64,000 nt of DNA from Xanthomonas sp. NCPPB 1128. Lineage in GTDB: Bacteria; Pseudomonadota; Gammaproteobacteria; Xanthomonadales; Xanthomonadaceae. Where the stretch lies: contig NZ_LFME01000012.1 in NCBI RefSeq assembly GCF_001043115.1, forward strand, positions 49,640 through 113,639. The letters are read 5' to 3'. Position numbers and translations under genes: made by a program. The notes beneath the pieces are model-generated. The model was given only the letters and a program-made list of their open reading frames with translations, searched no databases and was not told where the DNA came from. Positions 18,502-29,714 of the stretch are shown in pieces. Numbering within the stretch: position 1 is the first letter of the stretch; every line of letters begins with the position of its first letter.

Positions 18502-19737
18502 TCAAAATTCGCCGCGATACCAGTTCTTCAATTTCTTGAACAAGCTGCCGGCGCGGCCGGTCGGCAGCGACGGGCGGCGCGGGTGTTCGATCTGGCTGCC
18601 CATCAGCAGCAGGCCCACGCCGGTGGCGTGGACCGGGTTGCCGACGACTTCGCCCAGGCCGGTGACGTGCTGGGGAATGCCCACGCGCACCGGCATCTGC
18701 ACCATTTCCTCGGCCAGTTCGACCACGCCTTCCATCTTCGACGCGCCGCCGGTCAGCACCATGCCGGCGCGCACCAGTTCCTCGAAGCCGGAGCGACGCA
18801 GTTCCGCCTGCACCATCTCGAAGATTTCCTCGTAGCGGCCCTGCACCGCCTGCGCCAGCGAATGGCGCGGCATGCGCCGCGGCGGGCGGTCGCCGACGCT
18901 GGGCACCTGGATGCTTTCCTCGGCGGTGGCCAGCTGCGCCAGCGCGCAGGCGTAGCGCACCTTGATCTGCTCGGCTTCCGGGGTCGGCGTGCGCAGCATG
19001 TGCGCGATGTCGTTGGTGACGTGGTCGCCGGCGATCGGCAGCGACGCGGTGTGGCAGATCGCGCCCTGCACGAACACCGCCAGGTCGGTGGTGCCGGCGC
19101 CCATGTCCACCAGCACCACGCCCAGCTCGCGCTCGTCGGCGGTCAGCACCGCCACAGAGGACGCCAGCGAGGACAGGATCAGGTCGTCCACCTGCAGGCC
19201 GCAGCGCTGCACGCACTTGCTGATGTTGGCCGCGGCCGACTGCGCGCACACCACCAGGTGCGCATGCACCTCCAGGCGCACGCCGGTCATGCCGACCGGG
19301 TTGCGAATGCCTTCTTGCGAATCGTCCAGCACGTACTCGCGTGGGATCGCGTGGAGGATGCGCTGGTCGGCCGGGATCGCCACCGCCTTGGCCGCTTCCA
19401 GCACGCGGTCCAGATCGTTCCAGGTCACCTCGCCATCGCGGATCGGCACGATGCCCGGCGAGTTCTTGCACTGCACGTGGTTGCCCGAGATCGACGCGTA
19501 CACCGAACGGATCTCGCAGCCGGCCATCAGCTCGGCTTCCTCGATCGCGCGCTGGATCGACTGCACGGTGGATTCGATGTCCACCACCACGCCGCGCTTG
19601 AGCCCGCGCGACTCGTGCGAACCGATGCCGATCACCTCGATCGGGTTGCCGGGCGAGTATTCGCCGACCAGCGCGACGACCTTGGAGGTGCCGATGTCCA
19701 GTCCAACGATGAGGGATTTGTCGCCTTTGCGGTTCAT
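18502..19737 (-). CDS. ftsA: Cell division protein FtsA
   Basis: FtsA of 411 residues, an actin-like ATPase that tethers FtsZ to the membrane and recruits later division proteins. The actin-fold phosphate loop is SLIVGLDIGTSKVVALVGEY and the second is VLVDMGAGTTDLAVF. The adenosine motif MVLTGGASKMEGV and a C-terminal amphipathic tail (SLFKKLKNWYRGEF) that should insert in the membrane are also present. Its ATG overlaps the ftsQ TGA as ATGA. The length is normal. Confidence 0.97.
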   Translation of the reverse strand: MNRKGDKSLIVGLDIGTSKVVALVGEYSPGNPIEVIGIGSHESRGLKRGVVVDIESTVQSIQRAIEEAELMAGCEIRSVYASISGNHVQCKNSPGIVPIRDGEVTWNDLDRVLEAAKAVAIPADQRILHAIPREYVLDDSQEGIRNPVGMTGVRLEVHAHLVVCAQSAAANISKCVQRCGLQVDDLILSSLASSVAVLTADERELGVVLVDMGAGTTDLAVFVQGAICHTASLPIAGDHVTNDIAHMLRTPTPEAEQIKVRYACALAQLATAEESIQVPSVGDRPPRRMPRHSLAQAVQGRYEEIFEMVQAELRRSGFEELVRAGMVLTGGASKMEGVVELAEEMVQMPVRVGIPQHVTGLGEVVGNPVHATGVGLLLMGSQIEHPRRPSLPTGRAGSLFKKLKNWYRGEF

Positions 19738-20588
19738 GTCTTGGAGCCGGGAATAGAGAATGGGGAATGGGGAATGGAGAAGAGCGAGCGCGTGCGCGGG
19801 GTCGGAGGGTCGGCCAGTGCCGCGTGGCGCGCGGGCTGGGCCGGCGCCGCGGGTTTCTTCTCCTTGCCCGGCTCCTTACTCGACTCTTTGCTCTCGGGTA
19901 CCCATGCCACGGTGAATCCGTTGGTGTAGCGAAGATCGGCGCGCGCCAGCGGCGGCTGGCCCGGCTGCAGCAGTTGCGGCAGCACCCGGGCGAAGCGCTC
20001 CAGGCGGGCGCGCGCGTCGTCGCGGCCGACCACCACCTGCACGCCGTTGCCCAGCGCCAGCGACCAGCTGCCGCGCGCGTCCAGGGCCACGCCCTGCACC
20101 GGCAGGCCGACCGGGGCGAACAGCGCGCGCGAGATGTTGTACAGCGCGACCACGTCGGCGGCCTTGGCGTCCGGACCGGCCAGGTGCGGCAGTGCCACGT
20201 CGCGCAGTTCGTTGGGCAGGGCGAAGATGCGGCCCTGCTCGGACAGCATGCGATCCGCGCCCCAGCGCGCGAACGGACGGTGTTCGACGACGCGCACTTC
20301 CAGCACGTCCGGCCAGCGCTTGCGCACCCGCGCGCTCTCCACCCACGGCAGGCGCTCGATCGCGTTCTGCGCATCCTGCAGGCGCACCGCGAAGAAACCG
20401 CGGCGCGCGTACGGCAGCACCACCTGGCGCAACTGCTCGGCGGAGACCCGCTTGAAGTCGCCGCTGACCTGCAGCCGGCTCAGCGGCCAGCGCTCGGCCC
20501 CGACCCAACCGTTGAGCACGGCCACGATCGGCAGCGCGACCAGGGCCAGCGCCAGCAGCCAGGCGAGGATGCGCAGGGAGGCGTTCAT
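19734..20588 (-). CDS. ftsQ: Cell division protein FtsQ
   Basis: FtsQ of 284 residues, a bitopic inner-membrane protein that links early and late division proteins. It has a short cytoplasmic N-terminus, one membrane segment (about 6-27), a POTRA domain (RLQVSGDFKRVSAEQLRQVV) and the FtsQ beta domain. The final 40 residues are charged and then low-complexity, ending SLFSIPHSPFSIPGSKT. That tail is encoded by GGGATT-type repeat DNA and is unlikely to be ancestral. The start MNASLRIL is the first methionine before the membrane segment. Confidence 0.93.
   Translation of the reverse strand: MNASLRILAWLLALALVALPIVAVLNGWVGAERWPLSRLQVSGDFKRVSAEQLRQVVLPYARRGFFAVRLQDAQNAIERLPWVESARVRKRWPDVLEVRVVEHRPFARWGADRMLSEQGRIFALPNELRDVALPHLAGPDAKAADVVALYNISRALFAPVGLPVQGVALDARGSWSLALGNGVQVVVGRDDARARLERFARVLPQLLQPGQPPLARADLRYTNGFTVAWVPESKESSKEPGKEKKPAAPAQPARHAALADPPTPRTRSLFSIPHSPFSIPGSKT
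19748..19780. repeat. GGGATT-type repeat inside the ftsQ 3' end
   Basis: Diverged units (GGGAATAGAGAATGGGGAAT and following bases) lie within the coding sequence of ftsQ and encode its last residues. The family is the same as at 20606 and 23113. Confidence 0.7.
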
Positions 20589-20605
20589 CGGCGCGCTCCG
20601 CGCGC

Positions 20606-20713
20606 GGGATTGGGGATTGGGCATTCGGGATTGGCGCAATGCGCACAGCAGATCGCGCCGGCAGCGCGCAGCGCCGCTCCTGCGAATCCCCAATCCCGAA
20701 TCCCCAATCCCGG
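20606..20713. repeat. Inverted GGGATT repeat between ftsQ and ddlB
   Basis: A left arm (20606-20635) and a complementary right arm (20684-20713) flank about 48 bases. They fill the gap between the ddlB stop and the ftsQ start, the only sizeable gap between murC and ftsA. Confidence 0.85.
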
Positions 20714-20715
20714 CT

Positions 20716-21657
20716 TCACAGCGTCTGCTCCAGGATGCGCCAGCACAGGCCGGCGAAGTCCACGCCGAGCTGCGCCGCGGCCTTGGGCACCAGCGAATGG
20801 CTGGTCATGCCCGGGGCGGTGTTGACCTCGATCAGTTGCAGGCCGCGCACGCGGTCGCGCATCACGTCGACGCGGCCCCAGCCGCTGCAACCGGCGGCGG
20901 CGAAGGCCTGCAGCGCGAGCTGGCGGATCCGGGTCTCGTCCTCGCCCTCCATGCCCGGGCACAGGTACTGGGTGTCCTCGGCGATGTACTTGGCGTGGTA
21001 GTCGTACCAGTCGCCGGCGGGCACGATGCGGATCGACGGCAGCGCGATGTCGCCAAGGATGCCGACGGTGTATTCCTCGCCCTGCACCATCTGCTCCATC
21101 AGCAGTTCGCCGCGGTAGTCGGCGGCGAAGGCGCGCACCGGCGCCAGGTCGGCCTCGGCCAGCACGCGGAACACGCCGACGCTGGAGCCTTCGCAGGCCG
21201 GCTTGACGAACAGCGGGTAGCCCAGCGCGGCGGCGGCCGCAGCCAGGTCGGCCTGGGCGTCGATGCGGGCGAAGCCGGGAGTCGGCAGGCCGGCGGCGAT
21301 CCACACCTGCTTGGTGCGGATCTTGTCCAGGGTCAACGCGCTGCCGAGCACGTCGGGGCCGGTGAACGGCACCTGCAGCGCGCGCAGCAGGCCCTGCAGC
21401 ACGCCGTTCTCGCCGTCGCCGCCGTGCAGGATGTTGAACACACGATCGACCTCGCCGGCGCGGATGCGCTCGAGCAAGGCGGGAATGCCGTCCACCGGCT
21501 GCGCGTCGACGCCGCGGCTGCGCAGCGCCTCGAGCACGTTGGCGCCGGAGTTCAGCGACACCTCGCGCTCACTGGACGTGCCGCCGAGCAGCACGGCGAC
21601 GCGACCGAACGCGGCCGGGTCGGTGATGCGCGGCGGCGGCAGGGTCTGCGCGCTCAT
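20716..21657 (-). CDS. ddlB: D-alanine--D-alanine ligase
   Basis: DdlB of 313 residues, an ATP-grasp enzyme that joins two D-alanines for the peptidoglycan stem peptide. Key segments are [49 protein letters not shown] (ATP-grasp lysine and Gly-rich loop) and [17 protein letters not shown], with the Mg-binding Glu and Asn. The length is normal. Its ATG overlaps the murC TGA as ATGA, so it is translationally coupled to murC. Confidence 0.97.
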   Translation of the reverse strand: MSAQTLPPPRITDPAAFGRVAVLLGGTSSEREVSLNSGANVLEALRSRGVDAQPVDGIPALLERIRAGEVDRVFNILHGGDGENGVLQGLLRALQVPFTGPDVLGSALTLDKIRTKQVWIAAGLPTPGFARIDAQADLAAAAAALGYPLFVKPACEGSSVGVFRVLAEADLAPVRAFAADYRGELLMEQMVQGEEYTVGILGDIALPSIRIVPAGDWYDYHAKYIAEDTQYLCPGMEGEDETRIRQLALQAFAAAGCSGWGRVDVMRDRVRGLQLIEVNTAPGMTSHSLVPKAAAQLGVDFAGLCWRILEQTL

Positions 21658-23090
21658 GCGTCCGCTCCGCCGGCGAAGCCATGCTGGGCGATGTGCTGGG
21701 CGACGTAGCCGATGTCGCCCGCGCCCATCATCAGCAGCAGGTCGCCGTCCTGCAGCACGTCGGGCAGCACACTGTCGAGTTCGCCGACTTGGCCGACCAC
21801 CACCGGCTCACTGCGGCCGCGCGCGCGGATCGCACGCGCCAGCGAGCGCGCGTCGGCGCCCGGGATCGGCGCCTCGCCGGCCGGGTAGACCTCGCTGAGC
21901 ACCAGCGCGTCCACTTCCGACAGCACCGCGGCAAAGGCGTCGAACTGGTCGCGGGTGCGGCTGTAGCGATGCGGCTGGAACGCGACCACCAGGCGCTTGT
22001 CCGGCCAGCCGCCACGGGCGGCGGCGAACACCGCGGCCAGCTCGCGCGGATGGTGGCCGTAGTCGTCGACCAGGCGCACGCGTGCGCCGGCGGCGGTGGT
22101 CACTTCGCCCAGGTCGTTGAAGCGGCGGCCGATGCCGGCGAAGCTCTGCAGCGCGCTGGCGATCGCCTCCGGGGCCACGCCGAGCTGCCAGCCGATGGCG
22201 GCGGCGGCGAGCGCGTTGAGCACGTTGTGGCGGCCCGGCAGCGCCAGGGTCACCGGAATGCTGCTGCCTTCCGGCAGGCGCAGGGTGAAGCGCATGCGCG
22301 GGCCGTCCTGGACCACGTCCTCGGCGCGCACGTCGGCATTCTCGCTGAGGCCATAGCTCATCACGTGGCGCGGCGTCTTCGCCGCCAGCGCAGCCACTTC
22401 CGGATCGTCGATGCACAGCACCGCCAGGCCGTAGAACGGCAGGCGCTGCAGGAACTCGGCGAACGCCGCCTGGACGCGGGCGAAGTCGTTGCCGTAGTTC
22501 TCCAGGTGATCGGCATCGATGTTGGTGATGACCGAGATCAGCGGATTCAGGCGCAGGAAGCTGCCGTCGCTCTCGTCGGCCTCGGCCACCAGCCACTGGC
22601 CGCCGCCGAGCTTGGCGTTGGCGCCGGCGGCGAGCAGCTGCCCGCCGATCACGAAGGTCGGGTCCAGCCCGCCTTCGCTGAGCACCGCCGCGGCCAGGCT
22701 GGTGGTGGTGGTCTTGCCGTGGGTGCCGGCCACCGCGATGCCGCGGCGGAAGCGCATCAGCTCGGCCAGCATCGCCGCGCGCGGCATGATCGGAATGCGC
22801 TGGCTGCGCGCTTCCATCAGTTCCGGATTGTCCTCGCGGATCGCGCTGGACACCACCACGCAATCGGTGCCGAGCACGTTGGCGGCCGAGTGCCCGCGCA
22901 TCACCCGCGCACCGAGCTTGACCAGGCGCTGGGTGGCGGCGTTGTCGGCGTTGTCCGAGCCGGAGACCTCGTAGCCCAGGGTCAGCATGACCTCGGCGAT
23001 GCCGCTCATGCCGGTGCCGCCGATGCCGACGAAGTGCACGCGCGGGAACGCGCGCACCAGATCGCCGGTGTCGTGGAGACGGCGGATCAC
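21654..23090 (-). CDS. murC: UDP-MurNAc--L-alanine ligase MurC
   Basis: MurC of 478 residues, the cytoplasmic ligase that adds L-alanine to UDP-MurNAc. The N-terminal Rossmann part has [17 protein letters not shown], the ATP loop is [17 protein letters not shown], and the substrate segments [10 protein letters not shown] and [10 protein letters not shown] follow. It starts with GTG, which overlaps the murG stop as GTGA. The length is normal for the family. Confidence 0.97.
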   Translation of the reverse strand: MIRRLHDTGDLVRAFPRVHFVGIGGTGMSGIAEVMLTLGYEVSGSDNADNAATQRLVKLGARVMRGHSAANVLGTDCVVVSSAIREDNPELMEARSQRIPIMPRAAMLAELMRFRRGIAVAGTHGKTTTTSLAAAVLSEGGLDPTFVIGGQLLAAGANAKLGGGQWLVAEADESDGSFLRLNPLISVITNIDADHLENYGNDFARVQAAFAEFLQRLPFYGLAVLCIDDPEVAALAAKTPRHVMSYGLSENADVRAEDVVQDGPRMRFTLRLPEGSSIPVTLALPGRHNVLNALAAAAIGWQLGVAPEAIASALQSFAGIGRRFNDLGEVTTAAGARVRLVDDYGHHPRELAAVFAAARGGWPDKRLVVAFQPHRYSRTRDQFDAFAAVLSEVDALVLSEVYPAGEAPIPGADARSLARAIRARGRSEPVVVGQVGELDSVLPDVLQDGDLLLMMGAGDIGYVAQHIAQHGFAGGADA

Positions 23091-24346
23091 AGGGCACCTC
23101 CTGCGGAGGTGCCGGGATTCGGCATTAGGGATTCGGGATTCGCGGCGTCGCCGACGGCCTGTTGCCGCGGCGCATCGCCCTGTACGGATGTCTGCATGGT
23201 GTCCTGCTTGTGCTCCTGCTTTTTACCAATCCCCAATCCCGAATCCCGACTCCCGGCCTCTTCGAGCACGATGTCCGCAATGCGTTCGGCCGCATCCGGC
23301 TTGGCCAGCTGGCGTGCGGCCTCGGCCATGGCCAGGCGCTGGGCGGGCTGCGCCAGCAGGTCGCGCAGGACGCGCTGCAGGTGGTCGGCCAGGGCGTCGT
23401 CCTGCTTCAGCAGCACGGCGGCGCCGCGCTCGACCAGGTATTCGGCGTTGCGGGTCTGGTGGTCGTCGACGGCGGCGGCGAACGGCACCAGCACGCTGCC
23501 GATGCCAACCGCGCACAGCTCGGCCAGGGTCGAGGCGCCGGCGCGGCACACCACCAGGTCGGCCCAGGCGTAGGCGCCGGCCATGTCGCCGATGAAGGCT
23601 TCGACGCTGGCGGCGACGCCGGCGTCGGCATAGGCGCGCGCGGCTTCCTCGCGCAGCGCTTCGCCGCACTGGTGGCGCACCTCGACGGCCACGCCGAGCG
23701 CGGCCAACGCCTGCGGCAATGCCTGGTTGAGCACGCGTGCGCCCTGGCTGCCGCCCAGCACCAGCAGCCGCGGCGCGCCGTGGCGCGCGGCCAGGCGCTG
23801 CGCCGGCGGCGCCAGCGCAGCGATCTCGGCGCGCACCGGGTTGCCCACCGCTTCCTCGCGCGTGGCGAAGCTGCCGGGGAAGCCGGTCAGCACGCGCCGC
23901 GCGACCCGCGCCAGCACCTTGTTGGTCAGGCCCGGCGCACGGTTCTGTTCGTGCACCAGCAGCGGCAGCTTGAGCAGGCGCGCGGCCAGGCCGCCGGGAC
24001 CGGCCGCGAAGCCGCCGAAGCTGATCACCGCGCGCGGCGCACGCCGGCGCAGCACGAAGCCGGCGGCGCGCACGGCGCGCATCACCCGCACCGGCGCGCC
24101 GAACAGAGCCAGCGCGCCCTTGCCGCGCAATCCGCCGATCTCGATGGTGTCCAGCTCGATGCCGTGTTCCGGCACCAGCCGCGTTTCCATGCGCCCGGCC
24201 GCGCCCAGCCACACCACCGGCACGCCGCGCGCGCGCAGCACCTTGGCCACGGCCAGCGCGGGGAAGATATGGCCGCCGGTGCCGCCGGCGAGGATCATCA
24301 CCGGCGCGGTGGCGGCAGCAGCGGAGACGGACGCCGACGCGCTCAT
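23087..24346 (-). CDS. murG: MurG, lipid II-forming glycosyltransferase
   Basis: MurG of 419 residues, which adds GlcNAc to lipid I on the inner face of the membrane. [14 protein letters not shown] is the first glycine-rich loop and [12 protein letters not shown] the second. The donor site is [14 protein letters not shown] and [13 protein letters not shown]. The family is usually about 355-365 residues. Here the normal C-terminus ([12 protein letters not shown]) is followed by a 54-residue low-complexity tail encoded by GGGATT repeat DNA and an AT-richer spacer. ATG 24346 overlaps the ftsW stop as ATGA. Confidence 0.96.
   Translation of the reverse strand: MSASASVSAAAATAPVMILAGGTGGHIFPALAVAKVLRARGVPVVWLGAAGRMETRLVPEHGIELDTIEIGGLRGKGALALFGAPVRVMRAVRAAGFVLRRRAPRAVISFGGFAAGPGGLAARLLKLPLLVHEQNRAPGLTNKVLARVARRVLTGFPGSFATREEAVGNPVRAEIAALAPPAQRLAARHGAPRLLVLGGSQGARVLNQALPQALAALGVAVEVRHQCGEALREEAARAYADAGVAASVEAFIGDMAGAYAWADLVVCRAGASTLAELCAVGIGSVLVPFAAAVDDHQTRNAEYLVERGAAVLLKQDDALADHLQRVLRDLLAQPAQRLAMAEAARQLAKPDAAERIADIVLEEAGSRDSGLGIGKKQEHKQDTMQTSVQGDAPRQQAVGDAANPESLMPNPGTSAGGAL
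23113..23255. repeat. Inverted GGGATT repeat inside the murG 3' end
   Basis: A left arm (23113-23142) and a complementary right arm (23227-23255) both lie within the murG coding sequence. They encode the segments [10 protein letters not shown] and SRDSGLGIG of the MurG tail. Confidence 0.85.
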
Positions 24347-25665
24347 CCGAGCCTCCCGAAGGTGGGCTCGACGCGTGGCTGCATGCGGCTGGTGCCGCGC
24401 CCCGGCGCGCCGCCCTGGATCGCCGCGGCGACCGCGCTGGCGCTGGCCTCGCGCGCGGCGTGCAGGTCCTCGGCGTTGTCCACAGTCTGCTTGACCGGCA
24501 TCGCCGCGTCGCTGCGCACCAGCGCCACCTGGCGCTCGGCGCGGTTGAGTTCGTAGGACACGCGCAGCAGCAGGCCCATCGCCACGCAGGTCATCAGCAC
24601 GCTGGAACCACCGGCGGAGATCAGCGGCAGGGTCAGGCCCTTGGTCGGCAGGATGCCCAAGTTCACGCCGACCGAGACGAAGCTCTGCAGGCTGATCCAC
24701 AGGCCGATGCCGAAGGCGATGTAGCCGGAGAAGTGGCGTTTCATCTCCACGCAGCGCATGCCCAGCCAGAACGCGCGGCCGACCAGCAGCGCGTACAGCG
24801 AGATGATCAGGCACACGCCGACGAAGCCCAATTCCTCGGCAATGACCGAGAAGATGAAGTCGGTATGCGCTTCCGGCAGGTAGTTGAGCTTCTGCACCGA
24901 GCCGCCCAGGCCGACCCCGAACAGTTCGCCGCGGCCCACCGCCATCAACGCATTGGACAGCTGGTAGCCGGAGCCGAGCTGGTCGGCCCACGGATCGAGG
25001 AAGGAGGTGATGCGGCGCAGGCGGTATGGTTCGAGGATCGCGATGAAGGCGAACACCGGCAGGCCGATCACGATCGGCATCGACATGCGCGGCAGGTTCA
25101 CCCCGCCCAGCACCAGCATGCCGGCGGTGATCGCCAGCAACAGCGTGGACGAGCCGAAGTCCGGCTGCAGCAGCAGCAGGCCGACCAGCGCCACCGCCAC
25201 GCCCAGCGGCTTGAGCATCGCCGGCCAGGTCGCGTTGACCTCGTCGCGGAAGCGCACCAGGTAGCTGGACAGCCACACGATGTACAACACCTTCACCGCT
25301 TCCACGGTCTGGAAGCGCGAGATGCCCAGGTTGATCCAGCGCCGCGCGCCGTTGACGGTGCTGCCCAGGCCGGGCACGAACACCACCAGCAGCAGGCCGA
25401 AGCAGGCCAGCAGCAGCAACTGGTTGTACTGCTCGATGTTCTTCAGCTCGGTGCGCATCGCCCAGATCGCCAGGCCGACACCGCCGGCCAGGAACAGCAG
25501 ATGGCGGCTCAGGTAGTAGAACGGGCTGGTGGTCAGCTCGATCGAGCTGGAGCCGACCATGACCACGCCCAGCGACGCCAGCGCCACCGCGGCGCCGAGC
25601 AGCCACGGGTCGTAGCGGCCACCGATGGCCTCCAGGCGGGTCGCTTGGCGGGCGGCGTCGTTCAT
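24343..25665 (-). CDS. ftsW: FtsW, septal peptidoglycan polymerase
   Basis: FtsW of 440 residues, a SEDS-family polymerase with about ten membrane segments that works with FtsI at the septum. Family segments include [43 protein letters not shown], the large periplasmic loop [20 protein letters not shown] and the C-terminal [15 protein letters not shown]. The C-terminal 65 residues are polar and cytoplasmic. The start ATG shares one base with the mraY stop (TGATG). Confidence 0.96.
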   Translation of the reverse strand: MNDAARQATRLEAIGGRYDPWLLGAAVALASLGVVMVGSSSIELTTSPFYYLSRHLLFLAGGVGLAIWAMRTELKNIEQYNQLLLLACFGLLLVVFVPGLGSTVNGARRWINLGISRFQTVEAVKVLYIVWLSSYLVRFRDEVNATWPAMLKPLGVAVALVGLLLLQPDFGSSTLLLAITAGMLVLGGVNLPRMSMPIVIGLPVFAFIAILEPYRLRRITSFLDPWADQLGSGYQLSNALMAVGRGELFGVGLGGSVQKLNYLPEAHTDFIFSVIAEELGFVGVCLIISLYALLVGRAFWLGMRCVEMKRHFSGYIAFGIGLWISLQSFVSVGVNLGILPTKGLTLPLISAGGSSVLMTCVAMGLLLRVSYELNRAERQVALVRSDAAMPVKQTVDNAEDLHAAREASASAVAAAIQGGAPGRGTSRMQPRVEPTFGRLG

Positions 25666-26750
25666 CAGCGCACCTTCAACGTGGCCAGGCCGACCAGCAC
25701 CAGCACCACCGAAATGATCCAGAAACGCACGATCACCCGCGGCTCCGGCCAGCCCTTCAGTTCGAAGTGGTGGTGGATCGGCGCCATGCGGAACACGCGC
25801 TTGCCGGTGAGCTTGAACGAGGCGACCTGGATCATCACCGACAGGGTCTCGATAACGAACACGCCGCCCATGATCACCAGCACCAGCTCCTGGCGCACAA
25901 TCACCGCGATGGTGCCCAGCACCGCGCCCAGCGCAAGCGCGCCGATGTCGCCCATGAACACCATCGCCGGGTAGGTGTTGAACCACAGAAAGCCCAGGCC
26001 TGCGCCGGCGATCGCCGCGCAGATGATGATCAGCTCGCCGGCGCCGGGAATGGTCGGGATCTTCAGGTAGGCCGAGAACACCGCGTTGCCCGAGGCGTAG
26101 GCGAACACGCCCAGCGCGCAGGCCACCAGCACCGTCGGCATGATTGCCAGGCCGTCCAGGCCGTCGGTCAGGTTGACCGCGTTGGAGAAGCCGACGATCC
26201 AGAAGTAGGCGATGGCGACGAAGCTGATCCCGGCCAGCGGCAGCGCGATCGACTTGAACATCGGGATGTAGAAGGTGATCGCCGCCGGCACGTCGGCGGT
26301 GTAGTACAGGAACAGGCCCGCGGCCAGGCCGAAGATCGACTGCAGCAGGTACTTCCAGCGCGACTTCAGGCCGTTCGGGTCGCGGCGCACGATCTTGATC
26401 CAGTCGTCGTACCAGCCGATCACGCCGAACGCCAGCATCACCGCCAGCACCAGCCACACGTAGCGGTTGCGCAGATCGCCCCACAGCAGCACCGACAGCA
26501 GCACGGTCAGCAGGATCAGCGAGCCGCCCATGGTCGGGGTGCCGGCCTTGGAGAAGTGGGTCTGCGGGCCGTCCTGGCGGATCGGCTGGCCGCCCTTGAA
26601 CTGCGCCAGCTTGCGGATCACCGCCGGGCCCAGCCACAGCGACAGGAACAGCGAGGTCAGCGCCGCGAGGATGCCGCGGAAGGTCAGATAGCCGAACAGC
26701 CCGAACATGCTTTCGAGCTGCTGCAGCCAGCGTGCGAGTTCAAGCAGCAT
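25665..26750 (-). CDS. mraY: MraY, phospho-MurNAc-pentapeptide transferase
   Basis: MraY of 361 residues, an integral membrane enzyme with ten predicted segments that moves phospho-MurNAc-pentapeptide to undecaprenyl phosphate, giving lipid I. The nucleotide and Mg region is [13 protein letters not shown] and WYDDWIKI. The catalytic Asp region is [14 protein letters not shown], and [15 protein letters not shown] and [13 protein letters not shown] complete the active site. The length is normal. Its start overlaps the murF 3' end by 11 bases. Confidence 0.97.
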   Translation of the reverse strand: MLLELARWLQQLESMFGLFGYLTFRGILAALTSLFLSLWLGPAVIRKLAQFKGGQPIRQDGPQTHFSKAGTPTMGGSLILLTVLLSVLLWGDLRNRYVWLVLAVMLAFGVIGWYDDWIKIVRRDPNGLKSRWKYLLQSIFGLAAGLFLYYTADVPAAITFYIPMFKSIALPLAGISFVAIAYFWIVGFSNAVNLTDGLDGLAIMPTVLVACALGVFAYASGNAVFSAYLKIPTIPGAGELIIICAAIAGAGLGFLWFNTYPAMVFMGDIGALALGAVLGTIAVIVRQELVLVIMGGVFVIETLSVMIQVASFKLTGKRVFRMAPIHHHFELKGWPEPRVIVRFWIISVVLVLVGLATLKVR

Positions 26751-28233
26751 GCGGCGCCTCCTGTGCCTGGTTCAGCAGCGCGCGCACGACGGTGTCCATG
26801 GCGCTGCCGCGCGAGCCCTTGACGAGGAGCGTGGCCGGGGCCGGCTGGAGCGCGCCAACGGACGGCGCGCCGGTGTTCTGATGCATCTGCTTCGATTCCT
26901 GCTCTTGATTCTGCGTGTCCCGCGTCGCGGCCACGGCCGCCAGATCGCGCTGCAACGCCTCGATCAGCGCCGCATGGCTGTCGAACACCCGGCCGTTCTC
27001 GCCGAACGCCTGCGCGGCGTGGGCGCTGAGCGGGCCGAGCGCGTACAGCCGGGTCAGCCCGGCATCGCGCGCGCGGCGCCCGCCGCTGGCGTGCAGCGCC
27101 TCGGCGCCGGCGCCGAGTTCGCGCATGTCGCCCAGCACCAGCCAGCGCTCGCCGCCGGCCGCGGCCAGGGCATCGATCGCCGCGGCCAGGGAGCCGGGAT
27201 TCGCGTTGTAGCTGTCGTCGATCAGCACCGCGCCGTTGGGCAGCGTGTGGGTGATCTGCCGGCCCGGCACCGGCTGCACCTGCGCCAGGCCGGCGGCGAT
27301 GCGCGCCGGCGCCACGTCCAGCGCCAGCGCCAGCGCGGCGGCGGCCAGGGCGTTGAGCAGGTTGTGCCGGCCCGGCAGCGGCAGCGTCGCCTCGACGTCG
27401 CCGCGCGGGGTGGTCAGCACGAACTGGGTGCGGTCGGCGGCCATGCGCACCTGCGCGGCACCGACCTCGGCGCCCGGCTGCAGGCCGAAGCGCAGCACCT
27501 GCGGCCGCGCCTCGGCCGTCGCCAGGCGCTGCTCGAACCACAGGCCGAAGGCGTCGTCGGCATTGATCACCGCGGTGCCGTCGGCCGGCAGCGCGGTGTA
27601 GATCGCGCCCTTGGTCTGCGCCACGCCGAGCAGGCTGCCCATGCGCTCCAGGTGCGCGGCGGCGATGTTGTTGACCAGCGACACCTGCGGCGGCGCGATG
27701 TCGGTGAGATAGGCGATGTCGCCCGGCTTGCCGGCGCCCATCTCGTAGATCGCGTAGTCGGCGTCGTCCGGCGCCTCGATCACCGCCAGCGGCAGGCCGA
27801 TCTCGTTGTTGCGGTTGCCGGGGTTGGCGTAGACGCTGCCGCCATCGAGGCGGCAGGCATGCTGCAGGATCGCCAGCAGCAGCGCCTTGACGCTGGTCTT
27901 GCCGTTGCTGCCGGTGATCGCGGCCACGCGGGTGGCACGGCCACGCTGCATGCCGGCGGCGATCCGCGCCAGCGCCAGCTGGGTGTCGGCGGCGACGATC
28001 TGCGGCAGTTCGATCTGCGGCTGCACGCGCTCCACCAGCAGCGCGCTGGCGCCGCGCGCGGCGGCGTCGGCGACGAAGGCGTGGCCGTCGAAACGCTCGC
28101 CGCGCAGCGCCACGTACAGGCTGCCGGCGGCCAGGCTGCGGGTGTCGTGGCTGATCGCATCGATCGCCACGTCGTCGCCATGCAGCTCGGCGCCGGCCCA
28201 GTGCGCGATCATCGACAACGGCAGGCGCTTCAT
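26740..28233 (-). CDS. murF: MurF, D-Ala-D-Ala-adding ligase
   Basis: MurF of 497 residues, which adds D-Ala-D-Ala to UDP-MurNAc-tripeptide. The ATP loop is [39 protein letters not shown] and [12 protein letters not shown] follow in order. The protein is longer than the usual 450 or so because a polar insertion of about 30 residues ([19 protein letters not shown] and beyond) lies between the last domain and its final strand, [18 protein letters not shown] 28233 overlaps the murE stop as ATGA. Confidence 0.95.
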   Translation of the reverse strand: MKRLPLSMIAHWAGAELHGDDVAIDAISHDTRSLAAGSLYVALRGERFDGHAFVADAAARGASALLVERVQPQIELPQIVAADTQLALARIAAGMQRGRATRVAAITGSNGKTSVKALLLAILQHACRLDGGSVYANPGNRNNEIGLPLAVIEAPDDADYAIYEMGAGKPGDIAYLTDIAPPQVSLVNNIAAAHLERMGSLLGVAQTKGAIYTALPADGTAVINADDAFGLWFEQRLATAEARPQVLRFGLQPGAEVGAAQVRMAADRTQFVLTTPRGDVEATLPLPGRHNLLNALAAAALALALDVAPARIAAGLAQVQPVPGRQITHTLPNGAVLIDDSYNANPGSLAAAIDALAAAGGERWLVLGDMRELGAGAEALHASGGRRARDAGLTRLYALGPLSAHAAQAFGENGRVFDSHAALIEALQRDLAAVAATRDTQNQEQESKQMHQNTGAPSVGALQPAPATLLVKGSRGSAMDTVVRALLNQAQEAPHAA

Positions 28234-29714
28234 CGGGCCACCTCCGCCGCATGCGTGCGCAAGGCCTGCGCGGCGACCTCGGTGTCGTCGAACGCATGCC
28301 GCACGCCGGCGATCTCCTGGTAGGGCTCGTGGCCCTTGCCGGCGATCAGCACGATGTCCTCGGCGCCGGCGTCGGCCACTGCCATGGCGATCGCCTGCGC
28401 GCGGTCGCGCTGCACATGCACCGCCTGCATGCCGTCGAAGCCGGCCAGGATGTCGGCAACGATGCGGTCGCCGTCCTCGCCGCGCGGGTTGTCGTCGGTG
28501 ACCACCACGCGCTCGGCCAGGCGCTGCGCGATCGCCGCCATCTGCGGGCGCTTGCCGGTATCACGTTCGCCGCCGCAGCCGAACACGCAGGTGATGCGGC
28601 CCTGCGCGTGCGCGCGCAGGCTCTGCAGCGCCTGCTCCAGCGCGTCGGGGGTGTGTGCGTAGTCGACCACCACCAGCGGCTGCGCGCCGTTGCCGCCGAG
28701 CCGGTTCATGCGCCCGCGGATCGGCTGCAGTTGCGCCAGGGTGGCGGCGATGCGCACCGGCGCCACGTCCAACGCGTGCAGCGCGCCGGCCACGGCCAGC
28801 AGATTGTCGACGTTGAAACGGCCCAGCAATGGCGACTGCAGCGGATGCCGCTCCTCGCCGATCGCCAGGGTGAAGCCGATGCCGCGCGCGTCCAGGCGCA
28901 GCGCCTCGGCACGCACCTCGGCGCCGTCCTGGCCGCGCGAGCTGACCGCGATGCGGCGCAGCGCCGGATCCAGCGTGCCCAGCAGTTCGCGGCCGAAGGC
29001 GTCGTCCAGGTTGATCACCGCCGACTTCAGCCCGGGCGTGGCGAACAGGCGCGCCTTGGCCGCGCCGTAGCCGGCCATGTCGCCGTGGTAGTCGAGATGG
29101 TCGCGGGTGAGATTGGTGAACACCGCCACGTCGAAATGCACAGCGTCCACGCGGCCTTGGTCGAGCGCGTGCGAGCTGACTTCCATCGCCACCGCCTGCG
29201 CGCCGGCGTCGCGCAGCTGCGCCAGCAGCGCGTGCAGCGGCAGCACCAGCGGCGTGGTGAAGCCGGTCGGCTGCACCTGCCCGTACAGGCCGGCGCCGAG
29301 CGTGCCAATGCTGCCGCTGCGCGTGCCCAGCAGATGCCAGGCCTGCGCCAGCAGTTGCACCGTGGAAGTCTTGCCGTTGGTGCCGGTGACGCCGACCATG
29401 GTCATGGTCTGCGACGGATGGCCGTGGAACTGGTCGGCCATCGCGCCCATGCGCGCGCGCAGGCCCGGCACCGCGATCGCATCGGCCGGTGCCGGCAGCT
29501 CGGCCGGGGCCGGCGGGTCGTACAGCACCGCGACCGCGCCGTTGGCGCGCGCCTGTTCGACGAAGCCCAGTCCGTGCGCGCCGAACCCGGCGATCGCCAC
29601 GAAGGCATCGCCCGGGCGCACCGCGCGGCTGTCCATGACCAGCCCGGACACCTGCACGTCGTGCGCCAGCGCCACGCCCGGCAGCAGTTGCGACAGCGAC
29701 ATCGCGCGGGTCAC
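28230..29714 (-). CDS. murE: MurE, meso-diaminopimelate-adding ligase
   Basis: MurE of 494 residues, which adds the third amino acid to UDP-MurNAc-dipeptide. The ATP loop is [16 protein letters not shown], and [22 protein letters not shown] and the specificity loop DDNPRGED follow. The DNPR motif indicates meso-diaminopimelate, as expected for a Gram-negative. I prefer GTG at 29714, which overlaps the ftsI stop as GTGA; ATG at 29702 is the alternative. The length is normal. Confidence 0.96.
   Translation of the reverse strand: MTRAMSLSQLLPGVALAHDVQVSGLVMDSRAVRPGDAFVAIAGFGAHGLGFVEQARANGAVAVLYDPPAPAELPAPADAIAVPGLRARMGAMADQFHGHPSQTMTMVGVTGTNGKTSTVQLLAQAWHLLGTRSGSIGTLGAGLYGQVQPTGFTTPLVLPLHALLAQLRDAGAQAVAMEVSSHALDQGRVDAVHFDVAVFTNLTRDHLDYHGDMAGYGAAKARLFATPGLKSAVINLDDAFGRELLGTLDPALRRIAVSSRGQDGAEVRAEALRLDARGIGFTLAIGEERHPLQSPLLGRFNVDNLLAVAGALHALDVAPVRIAATLAQLQPIRGRMNRLGGNGAQPLVVVDYAHTPDALEQALQSLRAHAQGRITCVFGCGGERDTGKRPQMAAIAQRLAERVVVTDDNPRGEDGDRIVADILAGFDGMQAVHVQRDRAQAIAMAVADAGAEDIVLIAGKGHEPYQEIAGVRHAFDDTEVAAQALRTHAAEVAR

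Noticed and set aside
23087..25606. A single 839-codon frame joining ftsW-frame sequence to murG
   Set aside because: The N-terminal half is frame-shifted shadow of ftsW. The conserved MurG start and the ATGA overlap place the true start at 24346.
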